A stretch of DNA of 64,000 nt from Pseudomonas parasichuanensis (lineage in GTDB: Bacteria > Pseudomonadota > Gammaproteobacteria > Pseudomonadales > Pseudomonadaceae). Position 1 is the first letter of the stretch. Each line of letters begins with the position of its first letter. Positions 40,408 to 49,410 of this stretch are shown in pieces. The translations under genes and the position numbers were made by a program. The stretch lies in contig NZ_BQHO01000020.1 of assembly GCF_021601385.1 (NCBI RefSeq), positions 1 to 64,000 of the forward strand, read 5' to 3'. A model generated the notes under the pieces. It searched no databases. It was not told the origin of the DNA and saw only the letters and a program-made list of their open reading frames with translations.

Positions 40408-42830
40408 GGCCTGTCGTGAACATCTCTATCGATTTGTCGAAGCAACCGGTGCGCGGCGTCCTGCCGCGCATCGAGGCCGGGTTGTTCGGGCACCGTGGTC
40501 TGGTGCTGGTCATCCTGGCGCTGTTCACTGCGACCATGGCCTGGTTCGCGGTGCAATTGCGTATGGACGCGGGGTTCGAGAAGCAACTGCCAATCGGCCA
40601 CGAGTACGTCGAAACCTTCCACCAGTATCGCGCCGATCTGCTCGGCGCCAACCGCCTGACCCTCGTGGTCAAGGCCCGCCAGGGCAGCATCTGGACCGAG
40701 GCCGGCTTGCGCCGCCTGGCCGATGTCACCCAGGCGGTGACCTTCCTGCCCGGTATCTCGCGCAGCAGCGTGCGCTCGTTGTGGACGCCCAACGCGTTCG
40801 TCAACGAAATCACCGAGGACGGCTTTCGCGCCGACCCGCTGGTGCCCGGCACGGTGACGCCCGAGCGGCTGGACCCCGACATCATTGCGCGCATCGCCAA
40901 CTCCACCGCCCAGGGTGGTTTCATCGGCACTTTGGTTTCCCGCGATCAGAGCAGCGCGATGATCACCGCCGAGCTGAACGAGCGCGATGCCGATGGCCAG
41001 CACCTTGACTACGTGGCCTACAACCACGTGCTCGAGCAACAGATCCGTCAGCGCTTCGAGGATGCAGGCTTCGAAATCCAGATCATCGGCTTTGCCAAGC
41101 AGATCGGTGATATCGCCGACGGCGCGGCGGCGGTACTGGAGTTCTGCCTGCTGGCGTTGCTGCTGACGGCAGCGGCGGTCTACTGGTACTGCCATTCGCT
41201 GCGCTTCACCTTGCTGGCGCTGGGCTGCTCGATGACCTCGTTGATCTGGCAGTTCGGCAGCTTGCGCCTGCTGGGGTATGGTCTCGACCCGCTGGCGGTG
41301 CTGGTGCCGTTTCTGGTGTTCGCCATCGGCGTTTCCCATGGGGTGCAGCAGATCAACTACATCGTTCGCGAAATCGCCACCGGCAGCACGGTCGAGACCG
41401 CGGCCCGCTCAAGCTTCAGGGGGCTGCTGGTGCCTGGCACCCTGGCGCTGGTGACGGCGTTCGTGTCGTTCATCACCTTGCTGTTGATCCCCATCCCGAT
41501 GGTGCGCGAGCTGGCGATTACCGCCTCGCTGGGGGTGGCCTTCAAGATCGCCACCAACCTGGTGATGCTGCCGCTGGTGGCCTCGATGCTCAAGGTCGAT
41601 GCGCGCTATGCCGCCGCCGAGGAAGCGTCCCGTCAGCGCCGGGCAGGTTGGCTGGAAGGGCTGGCGAAGCTGGCCGAATGGCGCAATGCCCGTTGGGTAA
41701 TGGTGGTGGCCCTGCTGGTGCTGGCGATGGCCGTCTGGCAGAGCCACGACCGCGTGGTCGGCTCGTTGCAGGCCGGGGCGCCGGAGCTGCGTGAGGACTC
41801 GCGCTTCAACCGTGATGCGCTGGCCATCGCCAGCCACTACGACATCGGCCTGGACTGGCTGAGCGTGGTGTTCGAGGTACAGCCGACACGGCTGGGCGAG
41901 GGCGGCGGCAATGCCTGCGAAGACGTCGAGCTGGGGCAGTACCAGGACCGCTTCGTGTGGGCGATGGAAGGGGTGCCGGGGGTGCTGTCGGTGGCGTCGT
42001 TCTCGACGGCCATGCGCCAGTTCAACGAGGGGTACAACGAAGGCAACCCGAAGATGAGCGCGGTACCCATCGATGCGATGAACTATTCGTCCCTGGCCGC
42101 CGAGGTGGCCCGCACACCGGGGCTGATGCGCGGCGATTGCACGATGACGGCCGTGCACCTGTACCTGGCGGACCACAAGGCCACCACCATCAGCCGGGTG
42201 ATCGATGCGGCCAAGGCCTTTCGCAGCGAGCACCCGCTGGCCGGCGTCAGCGTGCGCCTGGCATCGGGCAATGCCGGGGTGATTGCCGCCATCAACGAGG
42301 AGGTGGAAAAGAGCGAGACGCCGATGCTGCTGTACGTCTACGCCGCCATCGCCTTGCTGGTGCTGGTGGTGTACCGCGACCTGCGCGCGGTGCTCGTGTG
42401 CTGCCTGCCGCTGACCATCGGCACCTTCATCGGCTACTGGTTCATGAAAGAGCTGCAGATCGGCCTGACGATCGCCACGCTGCCGGTGATGGTGCTGGCC
42501 GTCGGCATCGGCGTGGATTACGCCTTCTACATCTACAACCGCATCCAGCTGCACCAGGCCCATGGCCAGCCGATTGCCGTCGCTGTGGCGCTGTCGCTGC
42601 GCGAAGTGGGCATGGCGACCATTTTCACCGCCATCACCCTGGCGGTCGGCGTCGCCACCTGGGCGTTCTCCGACCTCAAGTTCCAGGCGGACATGGGCAA
42701 GCTGCTGGCGTTCATGTTCATGGTCAACATGGTCATGGCCATGACCGTGTTGCCGGCGTTCGCGGTCTGGCTGGAGCGGGTTTTCCCACGCAAGCGCCCG
42801 GTGCGCATGATTGGCGCGCTGGCGCATTGA
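40404..42830 (+). CDS. MMPL/RND-superfamily lipid-type transporter
   Basis: An 808-aa protein with about 12 membrane segments in two repeats, each preceded by a periplasmic loop (residues about 60-245 and 440-645). VLVPFLVFAIGVSHGVQQINYIVRE and MVLAVGIGVDYAFYIYNRIQ are the paired TM4-type motifs; the second has the conserved Asp-Tyr of MMPL proteins. Relatives export or move lipids, hopanoids and surface compounds. Position between DUF1302 and YCF48 genes supports an envelope transport machine of inner-membrane pump plus periplasmic and outer-membrane parts. Confidence 0.9.
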   Translation: MRPVVNISIDLSKQPVRGVLPRIEAGLFGHRGLVLVILALFTATMAWFAVQLRMDAGFEKQLPIGHEYVETFHQYRADLLGANRLTLVVKARQGSIWTEAGLRRLADVTQAVTFLPGISRSSVRSLWTPNAFVNEITEDGFRADPLVPGTVTPERLDPDIIARIANSTAQGGFIGTLVSRDQSSAMITAELNERDADGQHLDYVAYNHVLEQQIRQRFEDAGFEIQIIGFAKQIGDIADGAAAVLEFCLLALLLTAAAVYWYCHSLRFTLLALGCSMTSLIWQFGSLRLLGYGLDPLAVLVPFLVFAIGVSHGVQQINYIVREIATGSTVETAARSSFRGLLVPGTLALVTAFVSFITLLLIPIPMVRELAITASLGVAFKIATNLVMLPLVASMLKVDARYAAAEEASRQRRAGWLEGLAKLAEWRNARWVMVVALLVLAMAVWQSHDRVVGSLQAGAPELREDSRFNRDALAIASHYDIGLDWLSVVFEVQPTRLGEGGGNACEDVELGQYQDRFVWAMEGVPGVLSVASFSTAMRQFNEGYNEGNPKMSAVPIDAMNYSSLAAEVARTPGLMRGDCTMTAVHLYLADHKATTISRVIDAAKAFRSEHPLAGVSVRLASGNAGVIAAINEEVEKSETPMLLYVYAAIALLVLVVYRDLRAVLVCCLPLTIGTFIGYWFMKELQIGLTIATLPVMVLAVGIGVDYAFYIYNRIQLHQAHGQPIAVAVALSLREVGMATIFTAITLAVGVATWAFSDLKFQADMGKLLAFMFMVNMVMAMTVLPAFAVWLERVFPRKRPVRMIGALAH

Positions 42831-42840
42831 GGAGAGTGGC

Positions 42841-43794
42841 ATGGGTTACCTGAAAACCATCCTGGGTCTTGCAGTATTTGCCGCAATGCCCGTGGCGTCG
42901 GCGCTGGAGGCGGTGCCGGCGCAGCCGTCCGCGCATGCCGCCCAGGCGATGCTGCTGGGGGCCGCCTGGGCCAAGGAACGTGTGGTCGCCGTGGGTGACC
43001 ACGGCATGGTGCTGGTCTCCGACGACCAGGGGCGCAGCTACAGCCAGGCGCGCGCCGTACCGGTGTCCAGCACCCTGACCGGGGTCAGCTTCGCGGATGC
43101 CAGCCACGGCTGGGCCGTCGGGCATTGGGGCGCCATCCTCGCCACCGACGATGGCGGTGAAAGCTGGCGGGTCCAGCGCCTGGCCAGTGACGAGGACAGG
43201 CCGCTGTTCGCCGTGCACTTCTTTGACAGCCGGCGGGGTGTGGCGGTGGGGCTGTGGTCGCTGGTGCTGACCACCGACGATGGCGGCGCCACCTGGACCC
43301 AACGCACCTTGTCGCCGCCGCCAGGTTCCAGCCGTGCGGACCTCAACCTGATGAACCTGTTCGTCGATGGCCGGGGTGGTCTGTATGCCACTGCCGAACG
43401 TGGGCAACTGTTGCGCTCCGATGATCAGGGGCACAGCTGGCGCTACCTGGACACCGGTTATGACGGCACGTTGTGGACCGGCGCCGTGCTGGCCGATGGC
43501 GGGCTGCTGGTGGGCGGGCAGCGCGGCACCTTGTTGCGGGGCTCGGCCGATGGCACGTCGTGGCAGCGTATCGCGCTCGACAGCCGCAGCTCGATTACCG
43601 CCATTGCGGTGGAGGGGGAGCAGGTGCTGGCGGTGGGGCTGGATGGGCTGCAGGTGCGCAGTGGGGATGGGGGGAAGACCTTCGCGGTGTCGCGCAGCGA
43701 GGACGGCGCGTCGCTGACGGCTGCGCTGCCTGGGGGGCGTGATGGGCCTTTGTTGTTTTCCCGGCATGGGGTGGTTGGGCTGGCTTCGCCTTGA
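42841..43794 (+). CDS. YCF48-like beta-propeller periplasmic protein
   Basis: A 317-aa protein with a signal peptide (MGYLKTILGLAVFAAMPVASA) and repeated BNR/YCF48 blades: VLVSDDQGRSYS, ILATDDGGESWRVQR, LVLTTDDGGATWTQR, LLRSDDQGHSWRYL, VRSGDGGKTF. Such propellers act as assembly factors or binding modules. It is the last gene of the operon, 10 nt after the pump stop, and probably organises the pump with the DUF1329/DUF1302 proteins. Confidence 0.9.
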   Translation: MGYLKTILGLAVFAAMPVASALEAVPAQPSAHAAQAMLLGAAWAKERVVAVGDHGMVLVSDDQGRSYSQARAVPVSSTLTGVSFADASHGWAVGHWGAILATDDGGESWRVQRLASDEDRPLFAVHFFDSRRGVAVGLWSLVLTTDDGGATWTQRTLSPPPGSSRADLNLMNLFVDGRGGLYATAERGQLLRSDDQGHSWRYLDTGYDGTLWTGAVLADGGLLVGGQRGTLLRGSADGTSWQRIALDSRSSITAIAVEGEQVLAVGLDGLQVRSGDGGKTFAVSRSEDGASLTAALPGGRDGPLLFSRHGVVGLASP

Positions 43795-43853
43795 GTCTGC
43801 TCGGATTGCGGGTGGCTTCGGGGTGTTCGGCGGGAGTGTTGCAGCGCCTGTGA

Positions 43854-44104
43854 GATCGAGCGCCGCCCGCGCGGCGCATCGCTGGCAAGCCAGCTCCCAC
43901 ATCTGTTTCGGGCCAGTCACTCCTGCAAGCTCACCACTGTCCGCCTTGTTTGTCCGACTCGATTTCGAGGTGCGCGCTGATGACGCTTCACCAGACTTGA
44001 GACATGCGCCAAGGCGGGCAGCGGTACCTTCACAGACCTAACTGGCCCGAAACAGATGTGGTAGCTGGCTTGCCAGCGATGCGCCGCGCGGGCGGCGCTC
44101 GATC
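43854..44104. repeat. 64-bp inverted repeat flanking a 123-nt spacer
   Basis: Arms 43854-43917 and 44041-44104 are complementary at 63 of 64 positions and contain the REP core TCGCTGGCAAGCCAGCTCCC. The unusually long arms extend past the REP core on both sides. The spacer encodes nothing I recognise. This is the main content of the 530-base gap between the YCF48-like gene and the FAD oxidase; the last 220 bases of the gap (44105-44324) are AT-richer promoter DNA. Confidence 0.92.
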
Positions 44105-44324
44105 TCGAGAGCGCTGCAAATCTTTCGCCCTGCACCTGGTCGCCACCCCGCAATCCCCCTCCACTCCAAAGCCCCAATTAAATACATAACACTAGTTGCG
44201 CTAAATCAAATGCAGCAGTAGAGTCTGAAAAAACAACAACAAGTCGTAGGCGGATGCCATGCGTGCCAGCAGCCTCCCTATGCGCTTGTCGCCCAGCGGA
44301 TACCCCGCTGACCGGAGAGCGTGC

Positions 44325-45683
44325 ATGAACACTTTCAGCGAAACAAAACAGTCCAACCCAGGCGACCGTTTCCGCCTGCTGGGCGGGTGGGTTGAACGCC
44401 CGGCTGACCTGCAACCGGCCCTCGAGGGCGATATCAGCGCCGACGTGGTCATCATCGGCGCAGGCTTCGCCGGCCTCTCGACGGCGCTTGAACTGCGCGC
44501 GCTGGGCGCCGATGTGGTGGTCCTGGAACAGGACTTCGCCGGCTTCGGCGCCAGCGGCCGCAATGCCGGGTACCTGGCCGGCAGCATGGGCGTGGAGTTC
44601 GAACTGTTCCACAACCGTGTCGGCCTGGAGCAGGCCAGGAAGATGGTCTCGTTCTACGACGAAGGCGTCAGCTATGTGGAACGGCGCCTGCGTGAACTCG
44701 ACATCGACTGTGACTACAACCCCTCCGGCATCATCCGCGCCGCGGTGCATCCGTCCCAGGAAAAGAAACTGCGCCACAGCATGGCGCTGGGGCATGAACT
44801 GGGTTCGGTTACACGGTTCGTCGATGCCGATGAAATGCGCGCCCGCGGCATTCCGCCGGCCTTCCTGTTCGGCTGCACGCAGCACGGCGGCACGCTCGAC
44901 CCTGGCAAGTACGTCATGGGCCTGCGCCGTGCCGCGCTGCGGGCCGGGGTGCGGCTGTTCGAGCAGACCAAGCTGCTGTCCTACAGCGAAGGCCCGACCA
45001 TCACCTGCCGCAGCGAGCACGGTAGTGCCCGCGCGCCGTTCATGGTGCTGGCCACCAACGCCTATACCCCGCAGCTGGGTTTGCTGCGCGACAAGGTGGT
45101 GCCGCTGCGGGTCTCGGCGATCGAGACCGAACCGCTGTCCAAGGCCCAGCTCAAGACGCTGGGATGGCAGGGCAGGGAAGGGGTCGTCACCCCCCACTGG
45201 ACCATGGAAAGCCACCGGCTGACCGCGCGTGACACGCTGCTGGTCACCACCAAACAGCTTGGCTATGCCTATGGCTCGGGCACGCCCAACCAGCCTGACA
45301 CCGCCGCCTACAAGGCCTTGCACCAAGCCCTCGAAGAGCGCTTCCCGACCCTGCGCGGCACCGCCATCCGTGCGTGCTGGAGCGGCTACATCAGCCTGGC
45401 CTACGACGCCTTGCCGGTGGTCGGCGCCACCGGCGCCGGGCACAACATTCTCTACACCGCCGGTTGTTCCGGGCACGGCGTCGGCACCCAGTCGATGGTC
45501 GGTTACCTGCTGGCCGAGCGCATTGGCGGTATCGAGCACCCGCTGCTGGCGGCGCTGCGCCACAAGACCCCATCGACGCTGCCCGAGCCGCTGCAGTGGT
45601 GCGCCATGAAGGCCGCCCTGGCCGGTGTCAACGGGCTGGACCGCCACCTCAATCGCAGAGTCCGTGCGTCCCTCGCACAGTAA
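44325..45683 (+). CDS. FAD-dependent oxidoreductase, DAO/PuuB-like
   Basis: A 452-aa D-amino-acid-oxidase-family flavoprotein with DVVIIGAGFAGLSTALELRALG near residue 42, VLEQDFAGFGASGRNAGYLAGS (the conserved DAO second motif) and a C-terminal SGHGVGTQSMVGYLLAE. Close families are gamma-glutamylputrescine oxidase (PuuB) and other secondary-amine oxidases. It is predicted cytoplasmic. It opens a six-gene run with a second amine oxidase, a cytochrome c and an aldehyde dehydrogenase, so an amine or N-alkyl amino acid is the likely substrate. ATG at 44325 follows CCGGAGAGC. Confidence 0.88.
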   Translation: MNTFSETKQSNPGDRFRLLGGWVERPADLQPALEGDISADVVIIGAGFAGLSTALELRALGADVVVLEQDFAGFGASGRNAGYLAGSMGVEFELFHNRVGLEQARKMVSFYDEGVSYVERRLRELDIDCDYNPSGIIRAAVHPSQEKKLRHSMALGHELGSVTRFVDADEMRARGIPPAFLFGCTQHGGTLDPGKYVMGLRRAALRAGVRLFEQTKLLSYSEGPTITCRSEHGSARAPFMVLATNAYTPQLGLLRDKVVPLRVSAIETEPLSKAQLKTLGWQGREGVVTPHWTMESHRLTARDTLLVTTKQLGYAYGSGTPNQPDTAAYKALHQALEERFPTLRGTAIRACWSGYISLAYDALPVVGATGAGHNILYTAGCSGHGVGTQSMVGYLLAERIGGIEHPLLAALRHKTPSTLPEPLQWCAMKAALAGVNGLDRHLNRRVRASLAQ

Positions 45684-45731
45684 CTTCCCGCTGCCGGGCC
45701 ACGGCAGCGGGCTTCCAACCCTGGAGCAACC

Positions 45732-46448
45732 ATGAACAACTTTTCGAACGAGGCCGTCAGGGTGACGGCCTGGGCGGCGATCCTTGGCGGCCTGTTCGCC
45801 TACCTGAACGTCGGTTTCATGCTGATGGTGACCCACGGCGACATGACGGTGACCCTGGACGGTGCACAGATGCTCAGCCTGCCTGCGCAGTTCCGGCAGT
45901 ACTTCAGGCTGTCGATGTTCGCCGACCTGCTGGGCTTCTACCTGCCGTTGCTGGTGATCGGCGGCTACCTGTGGCGGGCATTTCGCGAACAGGCCGGTGC
46001 CCTGGGCGACATGGCCGTGCTGGCCATCACTACCTACGTGGTGCTGGGCGTGGTGGGGGCCGGCCTGCAGCTCTCGGTACTCAACCCCCTCGCCGAACTT
46101 CACCAGGGCGGCACAGCGGCTGTGCAGGCTGCCGCCGAAGTGGCCTGGACCAGCATCGCGGTGGGCAGCCAGCGGGGGCTTTGGTGGTGCGAGGGGCCAG
46201 TCGTGCTGTTCTGGGGGCTGGTCGTCGGCACCCACTTGAAGAACGCCGGTTGGGGCACCTCGATCCTGCTGCCGTTGAAAATCGTTGGCTGGTGTTTCGG
46301 CCTGTATTTCATCGCCGGTTTCTTCCCGCAGCTGGAGGCGCTGACCAACGCCTTGCTGGTGATCGTGGTGCTGATCTTCCCGTTCTGGATGGTGCTGTTC
46401 GGCCTGCAGTTGCGCCGGCGTTCGCTGCGCCTTGCGCTCGGTGCATGA
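45732..46448 (+). CDS. Six-helix membrane protein, unknown family
   Basis: A 238-aa protein with about six hydrophobic segments (AWAAILGGLFAYLNVGFMLMV, FADLLGFYLPLLVIGGYLW, LAITTYVVLGVVGAGLQLSVL, GPVVLFWGLVVGTHL, LLPLKIVGWCFGLYFIAGFF, LLVIVVLIFPFWMVLFGL). I do not recognise the family. It lies 48 nt after the DAO-like gene and before the amine oxidase. A role in transport, or in holding a membrane electron-transfer complex, would fit the context; neither is shown. Confidence 0.75.
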   Translation: MNNFSNEAVRVTAWAAILGGLFAYLNVGFMLMVTHGDMTVTLDGAQMLSLPAQFRQYFRLSMFADLLGFYLPLLVIGGYLWRAFREQAGALGDMAVLAITTYVVLGVVGAGLQLSVLNPLAELHQGGTAAVQAAAEVAWTSIAVGSQRGLWWCEGPVVLFWGLVVGTHLKNAGWGTSILLPLKIVGWCFGLYFIAGFFPQLEALTNALLVIVVLIFPFWMVLFGLQLRRRSLRLALGA

Positions 46449-46532
46449 CACCGGCGCCACACCCACAACCGCTTTAAAAGCGCTGCCCGATCACGGGGCG
46501 CAATCAAACAACAACAGCGTGAGGCTCCTGGT

Positions 46533-48020
46533 ATGGCTGCAAGGCCCCCCTCCAACACATTCGATCTCAAACGTCGGCAACTGCTGAAGTTTGCCGGCGC
46601 CACGGCGGCCGTCGGTGGCCTGGGCCTGCAAGCGACGCTGGCCAGTGCCGCCGAAGGCACGGCCAGCGCCCGCGGCAGCGATGATGGCGTGCTGGATGTC
46701 GTGATCATCGGTGCCGGCATGGCCGGACTCACGGCTGCCCGTGACTTGCAGCAGGCAGGCTGCCAGTCGTTCGTGGTGCTGGAGGCACGCAACCGTGTAG
46801 GCGGCCGGGTGCTCAACCATGACCTGGGCGGGGGCCAGATCTCCGAAGCCGGCGGCCAGTGGATCGGGCCTGGCCAGACGGCTGTGGCCGACCTTGCACG
46901 TGAGCTCCAGGTGGGCACCTTCCCAACCTACTACCAGGGCAAGACCGTGGTGCTTGGCGGGGAAGGGCGGCTTGAACTCGATCTGGAAGGCACCTTCGGC
47001 ACCGATGAAAGCGTTGGTGCCAAGCTCAGCGAGCTGTCCAGGGCCGTGCCGTCGGGCGCGCCCTGGACCTCGCCGAGGGTTGCCGAGCTGGACAAACTGT
47101 CGGTGGGCGACTGGCTGGCCCAGCAAGGCATCAAGCCCGAGGACCGCTCCGGTTGGGACACCAGCCTCACCCTTACGGGCGGCGTGACGCCGGCCAAGAT
47201 GGGGCTGCTGCATTTTCTGTCGATGATCAATTCGGCGAGCTGCGACTACATGAAGCTCGACTCGATCAAGGACAGCGCCCAGGGCACGCGCTTCGTCGGT
47301 GGCTCGCAGCTGTTGTGCACGCGGATGGCCGAGGCCCTGGGTGACAAGCTGCGCCTGGCCTGCCCGGTGCGCGAGATCGCCGACTGGGACCGCGAGGTGG
47401 TGCGGCTGACCACCGACAAGGGCGTGGTACGCGCGCGCCGGGTGATCGTTGCGATCCACCCCGCGCTATGCAACCAGGTGCAGTTCACCCCCGCGCTGCC
47501 CGAAGGCCGCGCTGCGCTGCAGCGGGCCTGGCCCGCCCACAGCCCGGCGCGCAAGACGGCCATGGTCTATGCCCGGCCGTTCTGGCGCGACAAGGGCCTG
47601 AACGGCCACACCATGCAGGTCAAGGGGCAGGTGCTGTGGGCCTGGGACAACTCGCCACCGGGTGGCGAAATCGGTGTGATCAACGCCTTCATCGTCAACG
47701 CCATGGTGCCTTCCGACCCTGCTGCCGCGCAGCGCGTGCTGGCAGAAATCTATGCCCGCGCCCTGGGTGACGAGGCCCTGAGCCCCATCGGTTATCACGA
47801 CCATGACTGGGGGCAGGCCGACCCTTGGAGCCTCACCTGCGTCTCGGCCATCCCTCCCGGTTTCTGGAGCCAGCATGGCGAGTCGCTGCGGCCGGCCTGC
47901 GGCAACCTCATCTGGTCGGGTACCGAAACCGCTGAAATCTGGGCGGGCTACATGGACGGCGCGGTGCGCTCGGGTCATCACAGCGCACTGCAGGCGCTCG
48001 CTTCGCTGCGCAAGGCTTGA
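46533..48020 (+). CDS. Tat-exported flavin monoamine oxidase (NicA2-like class)
   Basis: A 495-aa amine oxidase. The N-terminus KRRQLLKFAGATAAVGGLGLQA is a twin-arginine signal cut near ASAAEG, so the enzyme is predicted periplasmic. The FAD motif DVVIIGAGMAGLTAARDLQQAG is at residues about 55-76, with VLEARNRVGGRV and a C-terminal YMDGAVRSGHHSA flavin loop. NicA2 of P. putida S16, in the same superfamily, passes electrons to a cytochrome c rather than quickly to O2; here a cytochrome c gene follows 9 nt after the stop, suggesting the same. The amine substrate is unknown. Confidence 0.9.
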   Translation: MAARPPSNTFDLKRRQLLKFAGATAAVGGLGLQATLASAAEGTASARGSDDGVLDVVIIGAGMAGLTAARDLQQAGCQSFVVLEARNRVGGRVLNHDLGGGQISEAGGQWIGPGQTAVADLARELQVGTFPTYYQGKTVVLGGEGRLELDLEGTFGTDESVGAKLSELSRAVPSGAPWTSPRVAELDKLSVGDWLAQQGIKPEDRSGWDTSLTLTGGVTPAKMGLLHFLSMINSASCDYMKLDSIKDSAQGTRFVGGSQLLCTRMAEALGDKLRLACPVREIADWDREVVRLTTDKGVVRARRVIVAIHPALCNQVQFTPALPEGRAALQRAWPAHSPARKTAMVYARPFWRDKGLNGHTMQVKGQVLWAWDNSPPGGEIGVINAFIVNAMVPSDPAAAQRVLAEIYARALGDEALSPIGYHDHDWGQADPWSLTCVSAIPPGFWSQHGESLRPACGNLIWSGTETAEIWAGYMDGAVRSGHHSALQALASLRKA

Positions 48021-48029
48021 GGGGCAGAC

Positions 48030-48683
48030 ATGAAGAAGAAACTGTTGTTGGGCACGGGGCTCGTCCTGGTGTTGCTACTGGCGCTGTTCGGGCGCGACCT
48101 GCTGGGCCTGTACCGGCTGCTGGACTTTATCGACACCACCACCCAGGCCTATGAGGCAGAGGGCCCCTGGCCGCATACGGCGGATGCCTGTTACGGCTGC
48201 CACGGCAAGCAGGGCACCTCCTTGCATCAACGGTATCCGAGCCTGGCGGGCCAGCCCGCCGAGTACCTGAAAGCGCAGCTGCACAGCTTTGCCAGTGGCC
48301 AACGCCTCAACCCGAACATGCAACCCCTGGCGATGAGCCTCACGGAACAGGAAATCCTCAAACTGGCGGACTACTACGCCCGCCAACCGGCGCAGGAAAA
48401 CGCTGCATTCCAGCCCGACCCGGTGCTGCGCAAGCAAGGGGCCAAGCTGGCAACGGCAGGCGCCTGCATGGCCTGCCACGGCGAGAAGCTGACGGGCCAG
48501 GGGCCGTTCCCGCGCCTGGCCGGGCAGGGGGCCGACTACCTGCTGGTGCAGCTGGATGCCTTTGCCCAGGGGCGGCGAGTCGACCCGACCGGGTCGATGA
48601 AGGCGATCACCGCAACCTTGTCGGCGCAGGATCGCAAAGCACTTGCCCATTACCTCGCCTCACTGGCCCCCGCGCCGAAATGA
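48030..48683 (+). CDS. Dihaem cytochrome c (c4 type), membrane-anchored
   Basis: A 217-aa protein with an N-terminal membrane anchor (residues 5-22) and two haem-c sites: CYGCH (Cys54, Cys57, His58) and CMACH (Cys146, Cys149, His150). Distal methionines are available in NMQPLAMSL and TGSMKAIT. The two-domain layout is that of cytochrome c4. Its place directly after the amine oxidase suggests it takes electrons from that enzyme toward a terminal oxidase. Confidence 0.93.
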   Translation: MKKKLLLGTGLVLVLLLALFGRDLLGLYRLLDFIDTTTQAYEAEGPWPHTADACYGCHGKQGTSLHQRYPSLAGQPAEYLKAQLHSFASGQRLNPNMQPLAMSLTEQEILKLADYYARQPAQENAAFQPDPVLRKQGAKLATAGACMACHGEKLTGQGPFPRLAGQGADYLLVQLDAFAQGRRVDPTGSMKAITATLSAQDRKALAHYLASLAPAPK

Positions 48684-48716
48684 CGCCCTGACACTTACAA
48701 AAAAGAGAATTTCGCT

Positions 48717-49367
48717 ATGGAAACCAGAGATGTTTTCGCTTTGCTCACCTGTGTGCTGCTGGTCGTTTCCGGAGGAACCTACGGCATCAAGTTCCTGCGC
48801 AAAGGCAATTTCCTGTTGGGCCTGGAGTGGCTGATCGTCGCGTTTTCCGGCAGCAACCTGCTGATCTTCCTGCTGACCCAGTCGCAGGTTTCCTATGGCA
48901 TTTCGTTCTTCCTGGATGCCTTCTCCCGAGGTTTCGGCATACCGATCGTGACGGTGCTTGGCCTGATGGCGGTGACCCACAACTTCAAGCCGTCCAAGCT
49001 CAAGGATGCAGCCCTGTTCGTCATCACCTTTGCCAGCACCTTCGTCATGATCAAGTCCGATTTCATGGCCAAGCCCTTGCCGTACTTCTATGTGGTCATG
49101 TGGGCTGCCTATACGGTCTACCTGGTGTACTTCATCGGCAGGCTGGCAAGCGCAGGCGAGTACCTGCACGCGCTGGGTGTGACCGTAGCAGGGGCGGCCG
49201 CGCTGTTCGTGGCGTGCATCTATGACTTCTATCCCATCCCGGGTGACGACTCCAAGGCGATATTCCTGTCCATCGCCCTGGTCACCTGGTCCTACATGAT
49301 GATCCAGCTGTACTACGCCTTCTTCGCCCTGGAACGCGCCAAGCAGCAGGCGGTTTACGCGCGCTGA
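48717..49367 (+). CDS. Seven-helix membrane protein, unknown
   Basis: A 216-aa protein with about seven hydrophobic segments (VFALLTCVLLVVSGGTYGIKF to IALVTWSYMMIQLYYAFFAL) and few charged loops. I cannot name the family with confidence; it could be a substrate carrier or part of a membrane redox module. It lies 33 nt after the cytochrome gene and 43 nt before the aldehyde dehydrogenase, all on the same strand. It differs from the six-helix protein at 45732. Confidence 0.75.
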   Translation: METRDVFALLTCVLLVVSGGTYGIKFLRKGNFLLGLEWLIVAFSGSNLLIFLLTQSQVSYGISFFLDAFSRGFGIPIVTVLGLMAVTHNFKPSKLKDAALFVITFASTFVMIKSDFMAKPLPYFYVVMWAAYTVYLVYFIGRLASAGEYLHALGVTVAGAAALFVACIYDFYPIPGDDSKAIFLSIALVTWSYMMIQLYYAFFALERAKQQAVYAR

Positions 49368-49410
49368 TGCAGCCGTTGCACACCCTTGGAATCCCATTCG
49401 GAGTACAGCC

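Noticed and set aside
44178-46466. A 762-codon minus-strand open frame
   Set aside because: It is antisense to the DAO-like oxidase and six-helix protein, with no recognisable domain.
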